A DNA stretch of 64,000 nucleotides. It comes from Porphyra umbilicalis (lineage: Eukaryota; Rhodophyta; Bangiophyceae; Bangiales; Bangiaceae). The notes beneath the pieces are model-generated. The model did no database searches. It worked only from the letters and a program-made list of their open reading frames with translations, and was not told where the DNA came from. Each line of letters starts with the position of its first letter. The stretch's first letter is position 1. A program made the position numbers and the translations under genes. Shown one piece after another: positions 12,166 through 21,797 of the stretch. The DNA is taken from contig KV918786.1 in assembly GCA_002049455.2 (NCBI GenBank), positions 186,001 to 250,000 of the forward strand, given 5' to 3'.

Positions 12166-12498
12166 CAACAGCGGCGCCGAACAGAATGGCGTTCTGTTCG
12201 GCGTCTGTTCCCGAACAGACGGGCCCAACAGATGGCCTTCTGTTCGGCTGTTGCCCAACAGCGATTCTGTTCGGCGTTCTGTTGGGCTGCCGCCTGCAGC
12301 GACGAATAATCGGCGCCTCGTGGGCCACAGCCGCCGCCGGTGTCGGCGGCGGCAGATCGTCGCTGCAGGGTGCAGGCCAACAGAATGCCGATCAGAATGG
12401 TCTGTTCGGGAACAGGCAAACAAACGCTGATCTGTTGCGCCTCCTGTTCGGGCAACATAGCCCGACCAGATTGCGATTCTGTTCGGCGCCGCTGTTGC
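12166..12498. mobile_element. 333-bp foldback/MITE of the CTGTTCGG family
   Basis: The ends are inverted copies beginning CAACAGCGGCGCCGAACAGA. Each arm is built of AACAG/CTGTT blocks and leads inward to GTCGCTGCAG around a short GC-rich centre. There is no coding capacity. A target duplication is not evident. Confidence 0.75.
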
Positions 12499-14160
12499 CC
12501 TCTCTCGTGGGAGGTCCAGACACGTGCCAGGACATGGTTCGAGTAACGGCAGACATCCGTGAAAAAACCAAGAAGATCGAAAATGGGGAAGCTTAGACGG
12601 CTTCCAGCAGAAACTTAAAGGCAGATGTCCAGGACTGTCTGCCTTCTGAGAGGAACTCAAAACAAATGCGTAGTTTCGTCCGTGTTCTCACAAGGTCGAC
12701 GGCTGAGCAATCTCCCACCGGGACCTCAGTGCGCCAGGCAGCTGTATGGCCGCCTTCCACCTCACGCTCGCAGCCACCCACCTCACATGTGCCCGTCTTC
12801 GACTTGAATGTCAGACGGACGTCAGCGCCACCTGTCTGACTGCACGCTACCCCTCCCTCCTCCCCCACCCTCTGCCACTCTTGCTCTCTCCCTCTCCCTC
12901 CCTGGTAGCCTATCACCCCTACCTTGCCTTACCAACCGCTTGGTAAATGCGTCGTCTCCGGGCGCGCTTCTCCTGCGCCCACCGTACGTTCGCTGTCTCC
13001 CTCTCCGCGCTCGCATGCATCCCCCCCGCGCCCCCGCATGCCTTCCCCTTCCCCCCCTCCCTCCCCCTCCACTTGTGCCGACTACTTCTTGCCACAAGAC
13101 CGTGGAACGGTGACGCAGCTGTTCCTTTTCCCGCACGTGGCGTCATGGCGTTTTCTCTTAAGGAGCAAGTTGACCGGTGTGACCACGGACGCGCTGACAT
13201 GCTCCTTTCTCCAGCGTGTGCTTTGTTACCTCTCTTGGGCACTACGTGTCGCTATATGGTACTTTTGACGTGTATATGTCTGCTTCAGTTTGGGTCGGCA
13301 CATTGAGGCGTGTGTTGGTAGCTCTCAATAAAAAGAGTATTGTTTTTTCGTGTGGATGCAACGGGGGGGCGCTTTCTGTTGGTCCGACGGTCAGCACGAC
13401 AGCGAATCAGCACATGTAATTTGAAACCTGGCTGCGAGGACTTTCAAGCAGGGACTGCATAGTTTCTGACTAAGCCGTTTTTGGTTGGGCTGCTAATCAA
13501 GGCGGTCGCGGCCGCTTTCCTCTGCTGATCGCCCGTTTCTTTCAAAATCTCGCGATCCAGGTCCATGCGTCCGAACGGGACTGGAACAGAATCGCGCTTG
13601 TTGAGGGCTTGTTCAGGAACAGGCGCCTGAACAGAATGGCGGTTCGTTGAGGCTGTTCCCTTCAGCGACGATCCCGCGCGTGGGGCCACCCGCCCCCGCC
13701 GCCGCCGACGGGGTGGGGGCGGGGGGGGCGGTGGTGCTGGGGGGCGGTGGTGCTGCCGCCGGTCTGGAGACCCGGTGTCTGTGCCCCGCCGCCGCCCGCC
13801 GGCCGTGCGGCCGAGCGCCGCCCCGCACGCCAGTGGGAGGGGCGCCCGAGCCGGCGGGTGTGGGGGAGCCGCGGGCGGTGCCGCCACTACGCAATGCCCC
13901 GACCGGGGACTGGGGCCCCCGCGGGCGCCCGGGCAGAGGCCCCGCGGGCGTCGCCCGTGGCGCCGCCGCGGCCACGGCCGCCGCGCCGCAGCCGCGGCGG
14001 CGGGGGCGCTCAAGAGCGCCGCCGCCGCCGCCGCAGCGCCGCCCGCCGCAGCCGCCAGCCGCCGACCCGCGTGACGCTGCCCGCCGACGCTGAGCGGCCG
14101 CGTCGGGTGCGCTTCCGCGTCGGCGCGTGTCCCCCCCCCCCCCCCCCCCGCCCCGCCGCC
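12499..14160. other. Intergenic, includes a third CTGTTCGG-family fragment
   Basis: I recognise no gene. 12600-13430 is of mixed composition, with a C/T-rich stretch and an AATAAA at about 13328 that could serve a plus-strand transcript. About 13565-13690 carries another fragment of the family seen at 11081 and 12166 (GAACAGAAT, GAACAGGCG and CAGCGACGAT blocks). 13700-14160 is the GC-rich leader region of the CAP gene. Confidence 0.45.
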
Positions 14161-14184
14161 ATGGCGCGCACGTTCGGGCGGCTG

Positions 14185-14216
<32 letters not shown>

Positions 14217-14318
14217 TGCCACCGCCGCAGCGGCCGCCCGCGCGTCGGCGGGGAGCGCCACCGCCCTCGGCGCCGCCGCGGCGACGCACGGGGGCGGGAC
14301 CGTCTTGGCGGCGAGCGT

Positions 14319-14355
<37 letters not shown>

Positions 14356-15363
14356 TGGCCCGTGACGCGGCAGGCGGCGCCGCCTGCCGCCGCCGCCCCC
14401 GTGTGTGAGTGCACGTGCACGACGCCCGGGGGGGGAGCGTCGCGACGACGGCGGAGGTGGTGTCGCCCGCGCCGACGCCGGTGGGGGCGGTGGCCACCCC
14501 GCCGCCCGTGTCGGTGGTGGTTGCGGACTCGCCGACGCCGTCGCCGTCGCCGACGCCGACGCCGGAAGAGGAGGAGGGGGGGGGGGGGGGCTCGTAACGG
14601 GGGGGGAAGGGGGGAGGACCCACCGTCGGTCGTGACGGGGGGGGGACGCCGACCCCCGCGCCAGCAACGGTACGCTTGGGTGAGGGGGGGGGGGGGGGGG
14701 GAGGTGCCGACGCGTCTCGCTGTGTGGGGGAGGGGGGGGGTGAGAGCGGCCCACGAGCGGTCCATTCTGTTCTGCGGCGGGGGTGCCCGCAAGCTGCAGG
14801 CGTGCGGCCTGGTGCGCCCCGCGCGGCTTGTGTTGGGTTCCGTACTGACGGTTGACGAGGACCGCCCCGTGACGCTGCTGCGTCCTCTGTTCTTGGCTGC
14901 GACCCCCCACTCACTGTTGCGTGGCTGCCCCCTCCCCCCTCCCCCCCCCCCCCCCCCCTTCCCCCCCCCCCCCCAGTCCGACGCCGTCGAAGCCGAACTG
15001 CTCCGCCTCCTCAACGAAGAGCGGGCGGATCGGGAGCTCCCCCCCCTCGCCCCCTCTGCCGCCGCGGCGGGCCTCTCCCGCGCGCACGCGGCGACGCTCG
15101 CGACCGCCGGGGCGCTCTCCTCACAAAATGTGACGGCGGCGCTCGGCGCCCTCTCCGCCGCCGCCGTTGCCGAGACGGTCGGCAGCGCGGTGGTGCCGCC
15201 CGCCGCCGGCGCCGCCGCCGTCGGCGCCGCCATCATTGCGAGTTGGGTCGACTCCCCGGGCACCGCCACGCTCGTCGCGGGCGACTATGCGCGGGTGGGG
15301 TGTGGGGTGGCGCTGGGGGGGGACGTGACGTACGCGTCGTGTCTTTACGTGCGACCGTTTTGA
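14161..15363 (+). CDS. Secreted CAP/SCP-domain protein (YkwD-like), one intron
   Basis: Extracellular CAP-superfamily protein. The ATG at 14161 gives a signal-peptide-like start ([20 protein letters not shown]). A Gly/Pro/Ser/Glu linker follows, and then a CAP domain in 14977-15363. The domain starts EAELLRLLNEERADRELPPL, includes RAHAATLA, and ends with SWVDSPGTATLVAGDYARVG and a C-terminal strand ...YASCLYVRPF. This matches the short bacterial-type CAP fold; the classical second His region is weak. An intron is visible from GTAACG at 14594 to CAG at 14976, with a long C/T tract before the acceptor. Exon 1 needs a frame change at the G8 run 14428-14435, and the G run before the donor must also differ by one for the phases to match. 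CAP proteins act in cell-wall or extracellular biology; the substrate is unknown. Confidence 0.72.
14594..14976 (+). other. Probable spliceosomal intron in the CAP gene
   Basis: Donor GTAACG follows a Ser/Pro/Glu-rich linker and the frame stops at once (TAA) if unspliced. The acceptor CAG at 14974-14976 is preceded by a pyrimidine tract of about 40 nt, nearly all C. The CAP domain starts directly after it. Confidence 0.65.
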
Positions 15364-15778
15364 GGGGGGGGGGGGGGGGGGGGGGGTGAGGGAGCGAGTG
15401 GAAGCGCCGGGAGCGAGGCGGGGGACGGGGGTGGGGGTTTGTCGGATAAAGGAACCGTGTCGTTGCGTCGCGCCGCCTGTTGGGCGTCGTCTGCACAGCA
15501 ACGGGAGCGGTTGCGTTTTTTTTGCGTTTGCCGGCCGAGACCCGCTGCGGACCGCTCCGGGCCGTCTCCTGGCACCGCAGCTGCGCCGCGACACGGCGCG
15601 CACGCGGCCCGTGCACGTACACGTTGCAGCGGCCCTCTGCGGAGAGCGTCGCCGCCGCAACCTGAATGCGCGCGCCCCGCGGATGCGCCCCGACCCCGGG
15701 GATGTTCCCTCCCCCGCCGCCCGCCGGTCGGCGGTCGTCGGCGCCCAATCCCCCGCGCGCCCGGTCGCGTCGCGTCGC

Positions 15779-15840
15779 CCGCCGCCGGCAGCGGCCAGCC
15801 GCCGGCAGCGGCCAGCCGCCGGCAGCGGCCAGCCGCCGGC
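15779..15840. repeat. 17-bp tandem repeat, about 3.7 copies
   Basis: The unit GCCGCCGGCAGCGGCCA repeats head to tail three full times plus a partial copy. The period is not a multiple of three and it lies outside genes. Confidence 0.85.
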
Positions 15841-15960
15841 ATGGGGCGTCGCGCGACACCGGCCCGAGGGGTCCCGCCGCCCACCCTCCCCACCGCACCC
15901 GCCGCCCGTGTCCCTGCGGGTGCCCGCCCCGCCGGTGGGGTGGTTCCCCAACCGCCACTC

Positions 15961-16008
15961 TGCGTCGGCGTGCCGTCCCTCCCGCGGGAGGGACGGCGCG
16001 CCGACGCA
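15961..16008. repeat. 48-bp near-perfect palindrome
   Basis: The arms begin TGCGTCGGCG and meet at CCCGCGGG with no loop; one base pair is mismatched. It could extrude as a cruciform. Confidence 0.85.
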
Positions 16009-16150
16009 CCCGCGCGTGGTGGGCGCCCTGCCGCCGCGGAGGCGGCGGCCGTTGCCGGCGGCAGACGGGAAGCGGCTGGGCTGGCTCCAGTGCCAGCACG
16101 CATAGTACTTGCACCTACAGACCTCACACAAGTTCCCACGAAAGGTGTCC

Positions 16151-16214
16151 TACTTTGCGGACCATCCGCAAAGTATTGAATATACTCTGACTAGATGATC
16201 TAGCCAGAGTATAT
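16151..16214. repeat. Two adjacent hairpins
   Basis: TACTTTGCGGA/TCCGCAAAGTA with loop CCA (16151-16175) is followed after four bases by a second hairpin at 16180-16214. In the second, arms ATATACTCTG/CAGAGTATAT flank an inner stem CTAG-ATGAT-CTAG. Confidence 0.8.
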
Positions 16215-17139
16215 CCAACAGTTGGTCACGCCAACCACCTTCCCCTCCCGCCCTCTCTAATACGACGCTTCTTCGTGCCGCGCCGACGCGCCGACGCGGC
16301 GACCGGGACGGCGTTGGGCCGCTGCCGCCGCCGCCGTCGCCGCCGCCCGGCAGGCGGCGTGGTCACGCCCCCCCTCCCCCCTCCCCCCCCCCCCCCCCCC
16401 CCCCCCCCCTTTCCCGGCGGGAGAGCCAATCGGCGGGCAACCGCCCCTCAACAGCGGGTGTGGTGCCGCCCGTGCGCGCCGCCACGGGCGCGTCGCCCCC
16501 CCGCCCGCGCGGCGCGCCGGGCGGCGCGCGGGGGGGCGAAAAGAGCAGGGGCGTGGGCGCTCCAGGCTCCCGGCGTGCCCGCCCTTCCCCCACTCCCCCC
16601 CGCCCGGCCGTCGCGTCGGTTGCGTGTGGGCGGTGGCGCCGCCGCCGACGTGGCGCCGCGGCGGCGGCGCGGCGCCACGCCATCCCCGCGGCGGGGGGGG
16701 GGGGCACCGCGGGGCGGTCGGCGGGCGCGGTGCGCGCCGCCCCGTGGCGGTCGTGGTCGGCGTGCGGCGCGCGCGCGCGGGGCGCGCCCCCTCCCCCCCG
16801 CCAGCGTCCTCTGCTGCCGCCCGCGCGCGCGCGCGGCGCGGCGTTTCACGGTCGGCCGCTGCCGCCGGGGGGGTGTGCCAGCACGGGGTCGGGCGGCCGC
16901 CGACCGTCGGCCGGCGGCGGGCGGCCGTCTACAAGAGCGTGCCCCCATTTGCAATGAAGGGGGCCCCGTCGCCGTCATCCAACGCGCAGCCCGCCTTCCC
17001 CCCCCCCCCCTGCCCCCAACCCCTTTTCTCACCTAGCGGATTTGGAGCGCCGGTCGCGCCGCCCCCCCCTCCCCCCGGTCCGACCGACAGGGTGTGCCCC
17101 GCGCCACCCCGGCGGCCACCGGCCGACTGCGCGTGGACC

Positions 17140-17964
17140 ATGGGCGCCCGCCCCTGCCCCCGCTTGGCCACCGCCACCGCCGTCGCCGCGGCCGTGGCCG
17201 TTGCCGTTGCCGCATCGGCGCAGTCGGCGGCGGTCACACCCGCCCGTCCCGCGGCCGCCGCGTTCCTGGCGCCCGCCGCCCGCGAGCAGACGGCCAACCT
17301 CCGGTGCTTCCCCGACCTGCTGCCGGCGTGCGACTTGGCGGGCCACGTCAACCTGCCGGCCATTGGCCACGCGCTGCACGCGCCGCCCGGGCGCGGGCGC
17401 ACCGACGCCAACCACGCCTATGACGGGGCCGTCCGCGCGTTTGACGACACCCAAATCTACCCGGGCTGCTGCGTGACGCAGCGCCGCCTCACCAAAATCC
17501 ACAACGCGGTGATGGGCCTCGCGCCCCACCTGTCGGGGCTCCCACCAGACGCGTTCCTCGCGTCGCTGCCGCCCCCATCATTGCCGACGGCAGAGGCGGC
17601 CGCTGCACGCCGCCGACGTGGCACCATCGATGGTGCCATCCGAGCCGCCGCCGCGCCCGCCGCCGCCGCCGCTGCCACCAATGGCGGCGGCCGGGCGACC
17701 GTCGAGCCGCCGACCGCGCGGGTGGTGCTCCAAATGGGTGCCCTGCCGACGCCCCAGCCGGCCGTTTGCTGCGACGCGCGCGAGTGGTCGCCCACCACGC
17801 CGCGCGCGTGCTGCATCATGGGCTGCTACACGGCCGCCGACTTGTTTGCGTACACGGGGTTTAAGCTCGGCGACTGCTGCGCGCCCGACCTCAGCCGCGT
17901 CCTGTACAAGCCGAGGTGCCCGACGGGGACGCGGTACCAGGAAAAGTCGCGGGTTTACAAATAG
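17140..17964 (+). CDS. Secreted Cys-rich protein of unknown function
   Basis: A 274-residue protein I do not recognise. The ATG at 17140 opens a clear signal-peptide-like segment (MGARPCPRLATATAVAAAVA and onward to ASAQSA), so secretion or a cell-wall location is likely. The mature part has Cys clusters: CFPDLLPACDLAG, YPGCCVTQRRLTKIHNAV, then AVCCDAREW, ACCIMGCY and GDCCAPDL near the C-terminus. A low-complexity Ala/Pro-rich linker of about 60 residues separates the two Cys-rich halves. Paired Cys-Cys motifs suggest disulfide stabilisation. There is no frame problem and no intron, and the C-terminus is basic (YQEKSRVYK). An 18-bp palindrome (GGCACCATCGATGGTGCC) falls inside the linker coding region. 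Confidence 0.7.
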   Translation: MGARPCPRLATATAVAAAVAVAVAASAQSAAVTPARPAAAAFLAPAAREQTANLRCFPDLLPACDLAGHVNLPAIGHALHAPPGRGRTDANHAYDGAVRAFDDTQIYPGCCVTQRRLTKIHNAVMGLAPHLSGLPPDAFLASLPPPSLPTAEAAAARRRRGTIDGAIRAAAAPAAAAAATNGGGRATVEPPTARVVLQMGALPTPQPAVCCDAREWSPTTPRACCIMGCYTAADLFAYTGFKLGDCCAPDLSRVLYKPRCPTGTRYQEKSRVYK

Positions 17965-19570
17965 GGGGGCGTCGAGCGCGGGGCGGGGGCAGCTGGGGAT
18001 CACGCCAAAGCGCGGGGTCGCGCGGGGTGGCGTGGGTGGGCGCGTGTCAGTACGGGTGCGGGGTGGACGGCGGGGTGGGACGCTGTGGTGGCCAGTGGGC
18101 GTCCCTGCTGGTAGGTGCAGGTGGCGGCGCGCCACAGGGGCAGTAAACTGTGGTAGCAGAGCACGTCCGCCACTGTGGAAGAGTACACGGTTTGTCTTAA
18201 CGCGGTCGGTGGGGCGGTAGCCGCTGATCGAGGGCGGCGCCTGCCGTTTGTCGCAGTAGCCGAGTAGCGGCCATAATCCCCCCGTTGCCTGCGCACGAAC
18301 AGACAGCAGAGCACTGGAGCCGTTGCCCGGGGTTTCGGCTAGACCTGCACCGAAAGCGGTCGCTTTTAGGCTCCTGTGTACCCGCGTGGCTCACATGCCG
18401 CCGTTGCTGGCGGCCTACGCACGCGGCACGGTCGAGGAGCTGCGTCGGGCCGCCGCTGTGGCGGCGCGCCTCGACGCCCGCCGCAGCGCTGGTTGCCGGA
18501 ACGGGCGACTCCCCTCGAGAGTCATTGATTTCCCTGGCCTTTCGGTCAGTGTATCTACAAACATGGTGAAGACCGGTTTTGAGTTCTTTGAGAGCTAAAT
18601 TTAGTGCATGTTGCGGGAGTACTTATTGAGACAGAAAAACACATCCTTTTCGCTCCCTCTGCAGCCCCTGAAAGTTTCGTCACCGCTTCTTTGCACTGGG
18701 AACGTTGGTACGCGTGGTCGGGTGCCTCGTGCCAAGTTGGACGCCATGGGGAGGTTTTGCTCGCGCGTACGGTTCGCGACAGTGTTCATAGCGCAAGAAG
18801 CTGGATGGAAAGGGTCGTGAGGCGGGGTGCACGGTCTACGGGGCCCTCCGGCGGTGTGTCACAGAGTGATGTCGATGGTCCTTTGAGAGCGGCGGTCTCA
18901 GATGTCTCTGAGGGCGTTTAGTTGCAGTCGAACGCTTGAAAGCAGGACGTTGCGAGGCGCGCAACGTGACGGGTGAGACCGCGCCACTGGGCGCGATGCG
19001 TGGGGCTGCGAGGATGGTGCGCGACTGACAAACTGCGGGAGTAGCGGCCGGATGACTCATTTGTCTGGTGTCCTCGACCAGGTGGCACGTCGGCATGGGC
19101 GCTCTGTATTTTCATTGAGCGTGTCAAATAGCTAAGCCAGTTCGGGCCAGGATATTTGCGCGAACGTGCCATTTGTTGACAAAGCTCGTTGAGACTGGTC
19201 TGCTGGTCGTCACAACTACAAGCATTGCACATGGAGGCAGGCGCCTTGCGGCGACCTTCATCGTGAAGTCTCCGCCACCCCCACCGCCACCGCCCCCGCC
19301 CCGCCGCCGCCCGCCCGTGACGGCCGCCTCGGCGCCACTTCGTCCCCGTCACCGCCTGCTGCTTCGCCCCCCCCCCCGCCACTCACCCTGTTACCAGGTA
19401 CCCGTCGGTCGCGCCCCGCCTCTGTCGCGCCGCGCCGCCTCGACGCGGGGCGCCGCCGGCCGTCCCTTGCGGGCGGGGTCCACGCCCCCACGGGGCGCGC
19501 GCGCGCCCCCCCTCCGCGCGCCCGACTCCATCGCAAGCCCTACCCCCCCCCCCCCCCCCCCCCCCACCCC
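17965..19570. other. Intergenic, one doubtful short frame
   Basis: About 1.6 kb, less GC-rich in 18560-19250. A short plus-strand frame from the ATG at 18396 (MPPLLAAYARGTVEELRRAA...) begins like a helical repeat protein, but it runs out after 67 codons into low-GC sequence; I leave it as a possible fragment. 19260-19570 is the C-rich leader of the PAM18 gene. Confidence 0.4.
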
Positions 19571-19924
19571 ATGGCATCGGCCATTGTCGCAGGCGCCGCC
19601 ATTGCCGGCGCCGCCCTCCTCGCGCGCACCGCCCTCCTGTCCTTTCGGTCTGGGGCGGCGGCGGGCGGGCGCGCCGCCGGCGCGGCGGCCGTCCCCCGCG
19701 CCTTTGCCGGCGGCTTTGAGCGGACGATGGACAAGAAGGAGGCGGCGTTGATTCTCGGCCTCCCCGCGGGGGGGAACCCGTCCAAGGCCGCCGTGCGGGA
19801 GGCTCACCGGCGGCTGATGCGGGTCAACCACCCCGACAGTGGGGGGAGCACGTACGTGGCAACCAAGGTGAATGAGGCCAAGGAGCTCTTGTTGGGTGGG
19901 AAGCGGGGACAAAGCGTGTTTTGA
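19571..19924 (+). CDS. PAM18: PAM18/TIM14 (DNAJC19-like) mitochondrial import J-protein
   Basis: A 117-residue inner-membrane J-protein that stimulates mtHsp70 in the presequence-translocase motor. An N-terminal membrane segment lies at about residues 3-25 (IVAGAAIAGAALLARTALL), followed by a Gly/Ala linker. The family signature GGFERTMDKKEAALILGL is at 47-64, and the degenerate J-domain carries HPD at 87-89 in RVNHPDSGGSTYVATKVNEA. Length and layout match animal and fungal TIM14 (about 115 residues). The start is fixed by the family's usual length. A C-rich tract lies just upstream. It is a single open frame without an intron. Confidence 0.93.
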   Translation: MASAIVAGAAIAGAALLARTALLSFRSGAAAGGRAAGAAAVPRAFAGGFERTMDKKEAALILGLPAGGNPSKAAVREAHRRLMRVNHPDSGGSTYVATKVNEAKELLLGGKRGQSVF

Positions 19925-20122
19925 GGGGGGGGCGGGGGGCGGGCGGCGGGGGGGCGGCGGCCTGTGTACGCGGGGTGGCCCCTGCACGTGTGGCTTGCGT
20001 GGTGGCACCCCGTCCCCTGGTCTGCACAGTGTGTTTCCTCTCGCGCGGTACCTCTTCTAGTTCTTCCCTCAGCGGCCTGTTTTTCTCGCCGTGGGCGTGC
20101 GTGGTCATCCTGACGTCGCCGT

Positions 20123-20267
20123 GGCATGCACAGTCGATTCACCAAGGCCAAGCCGCATGCACAGTCGTTTCACGTACATCCCTACCGCGTCCATCGCACC
20201 CCGCGTCCATCGCACCCCGCGTCCATCGCACCCCGCGTCCATCGCACCCCGCTTCCATCGCGCCCCC
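20123..20267. repeat. 16-bp tandem repeat at the P450-like gene end
   Basis: The unit CATCGCACCCCGCGTC repeats about four times at roughly 20184-20267, with a last degenerate copy. Just before it a shorter direct repeat, GCATGCACAGTCG, occurs twice (20123 and 20157). The 16-bp repeat lies inside the 3' end of the minus-strand P450-like frame. Because 16 is not a multiple of three, the encoded tail shifts register. Confidence 0.8.
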
Positions 20268-21797
20268 CGCCCACGCGCCGCTACGCTGCGCGGACCCCCC
20301 CCCCCATCCCCGCCGCCTCATCCGCCCCCCCCCCCGCGGCCGCACCACGTACGTGGCCTCGCGTGGGAAGGCGCATGGCAGGTAGTCGACCCCCCCGTCC
20401 CCCCCCCCCACCGTCGGCACGAGCTCCACCTCCACCGCCACCGCGACGGCGACGGCGCGGAGCACCCCCCCCGCGAGCCCCCGCCCGAGGCACGCGTGCG
20501 CGCCGCCCCCAAACGGCAGCCCCGCCGCGCCGAGCGCCGGCAACACGAGCGCGCCGGCGGGGACGCGCAGCCCCGACGGCAGCGTCACCCGCCGCCGCGC
20601 GGTGGCGGGCACGTAGGGCGCGGGCGGCGCCGCCGCCAGCGACGCCGCTACGGCAGCGGCGGCGGCGGGGCTGTCGCCGCTGCCGCTGCCGCCGCCGTCG
20701 CTGCTGCTGCTGCCGCAGCCGCCGCCGCCGCCGCCGCCGCCGGGCGTACGCGCTTCCGCGCGGATGGCCGCCACGACGGCCGGGCGGGCGGCGAGGTGGC
20801 CGAGCAGCCCGAGCACCCCCGCCGCGAGGCCGTCGGTCACTGCGAGGACCGCGTCGAGGAGCACGTCGGCCACGACGGCGGGGGGGAGGACCGCGGCGGG
20901 GTCCCCGCCGGCGACCGCCGCCGCCCACACGTCGACCATGGCGCGCGGCGGAGCCGCTGCCGCCGCCGGGCGACCCGTCGCGGCCGCCGAGCGGGCGGCA
21001 GCCAGCGCCTCGCCGACGCGGCACGTCAGCGCCGCCACGAGCCGCCGCCGCGCCGCCACCGCCCGCCGCAACGCCGTGCCCGGCAGGTCAAAGGGGAGGC
21101 ACGTAAAGCCGCCCGCCACGGCTGCCACGTCGGCGGTCAGGGCGGCGCGCGCGCCCTCCCGCCCCGTGTACACGGGGCGCCCGAGCCACCCCGCCTCGAG
21201 GACGTCGAGGCCGAGCGCCCGCACGCGGCGGCGGCCGGCCGCCGCCCCCGCCGCCCCCGCCGGCTCGCCCGCGGCCGCCCAGCGACGCAACGCGCCGCCG
21301 ACCGCGGCGTCAACCACGTCGCGCTGCGCCGCGGCGGCGGCAAGGACGGGCGCGCCGAGCGCGCGGCGCGTCGCCGCGTGCGCCGCCCCCCCGACGAGCA
21401 CCACGTTGGCGGCGCCAAACACCGCCGTCGCGTTGGGGTGGAGGGTGTGCGCCCACGCGGGGCCGCCACGGCACACGACCGCCCGCACGTCGGCGGGGTG
21501 GGTGAGGAGGAGCGCCAGTCGCCCGCCGCCGAGGCACGCTGCCGCCGCACGCGTCGGGTGAGCGGCGGCGGCCGCGGTGAGGTGCGCCCACAGGCGGGCG
21601 GGGTCGGCGACGAGGCGGGGGAGGTCGCCGAGGAGCGGAAGCGGGTGGGCCGTGCCGCCCAGGGGGGGGGAACCGGAGGGGGTGGTCCCCCGCAGGGCCA
21701 CGCGGTAGCGGATCACGGACGCGACGGCGGCGGCGGTGAGGAGGGCGAGCGCAAAGAGGGCGGCCATGGCCTCCGGCGATGTCGGGAGGGGGGGCAT
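20139..21797 (-). CDS. Divergent cytochrome P450-like protein lacking ExxR
   Basis: The haem-binding loop is clear: LPFGGGAHACLG, with the Cys codon at 20490-20492, fits FxxGxxxCxG. The N-terminus has a hydrophobic anchor after the ATG at 21797 or 21767 (MAALFALALLTAAAVASVIR) and a Pro-rich hinge, as in microsomal P450s. An I-helix-like stretch (DAVLAVTDGLAAGVLG) is present. Canonical parts are missing. Where K-helix ExxR should stand before the Pro-Pro pair the sequence is ASLAAAPP, and the PERF/meander segment between VPAGALVLPALG and the haem loop is absent. A Gly/Ser low-complexity block lies just before. At about 552 residues the length is near normal. The last ~40 residues come from the 16-bp repeat and may not be native. 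It could be a non-catalytic haem protein or a decaying gene. Confidence 0.68.
   Translation of the reverse strand: MPPLPTSPEAMAALFALALLTAAAVASVIRYRVALRGTTPSGSPPLGGTAHPLPLLGDLPRLVADPARLWAHLTAAAAAHPTRAAAACLGGGRLALLLTHPADVRAVVCRGGPAWAHTLHPNATAVFGAANVVLVGGAAHAATRRALGAPVLAAAAAQRDVVDAAVGGALRRWAAAGEPAGAAGAAAGRRRVRALGLDVLEAGWLGRPVYTGREGARAALTADVAAVAGGFTCLPFDLPGTALRRAVAARRRLVAALTCRVGEALAAARSAAATGRPAAAAAPPRAMVDVWAAAVAGGDPAAVLPPAVVADVLLDAVLAVTDGLAAGVLGLLGHLAARPAVVAAIRAEARTPGGGGGGGGCGSSSSDGGGSGSGDSPAAAAAVAASLAAAPPAPYVPATARRRVTLPSGLRVPAGALVLPALGAAGLPFGGGAHACLGRGLAGGVLRAVAVAVAVEVELVPTVGGGDGGVDYLPCAFPREATYVVRPRGGGRMRRRGWGGGSAQRSGAWAGGAMEAGCDGRGVRWTRGAMDAGCDGRGRDVRETTVHAAWPW

Larger units (their letters stand above)
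15364..17139. other. Intergenic with tandem repeats and hairpins
   Basis: No gene recognised. It opens with a G run of more than 20 directly after the CAP stop. It holds a 17-bp tandem repeat (about 15779-15840), a 48-bp palindrome (15961-16008), two adjacent hairpins (16151-16214) and a C run of more than 20 near 16388-16409. Everything between is GC-rich sequence with shadow frames. Confidence 0.5.

Noticed and set aside
18396-18599. Short ankyrin-like gene
   Set aside because: Only about 35 plausible residues, no full repeat, and the frame runs into unrelated low-GC sequence.
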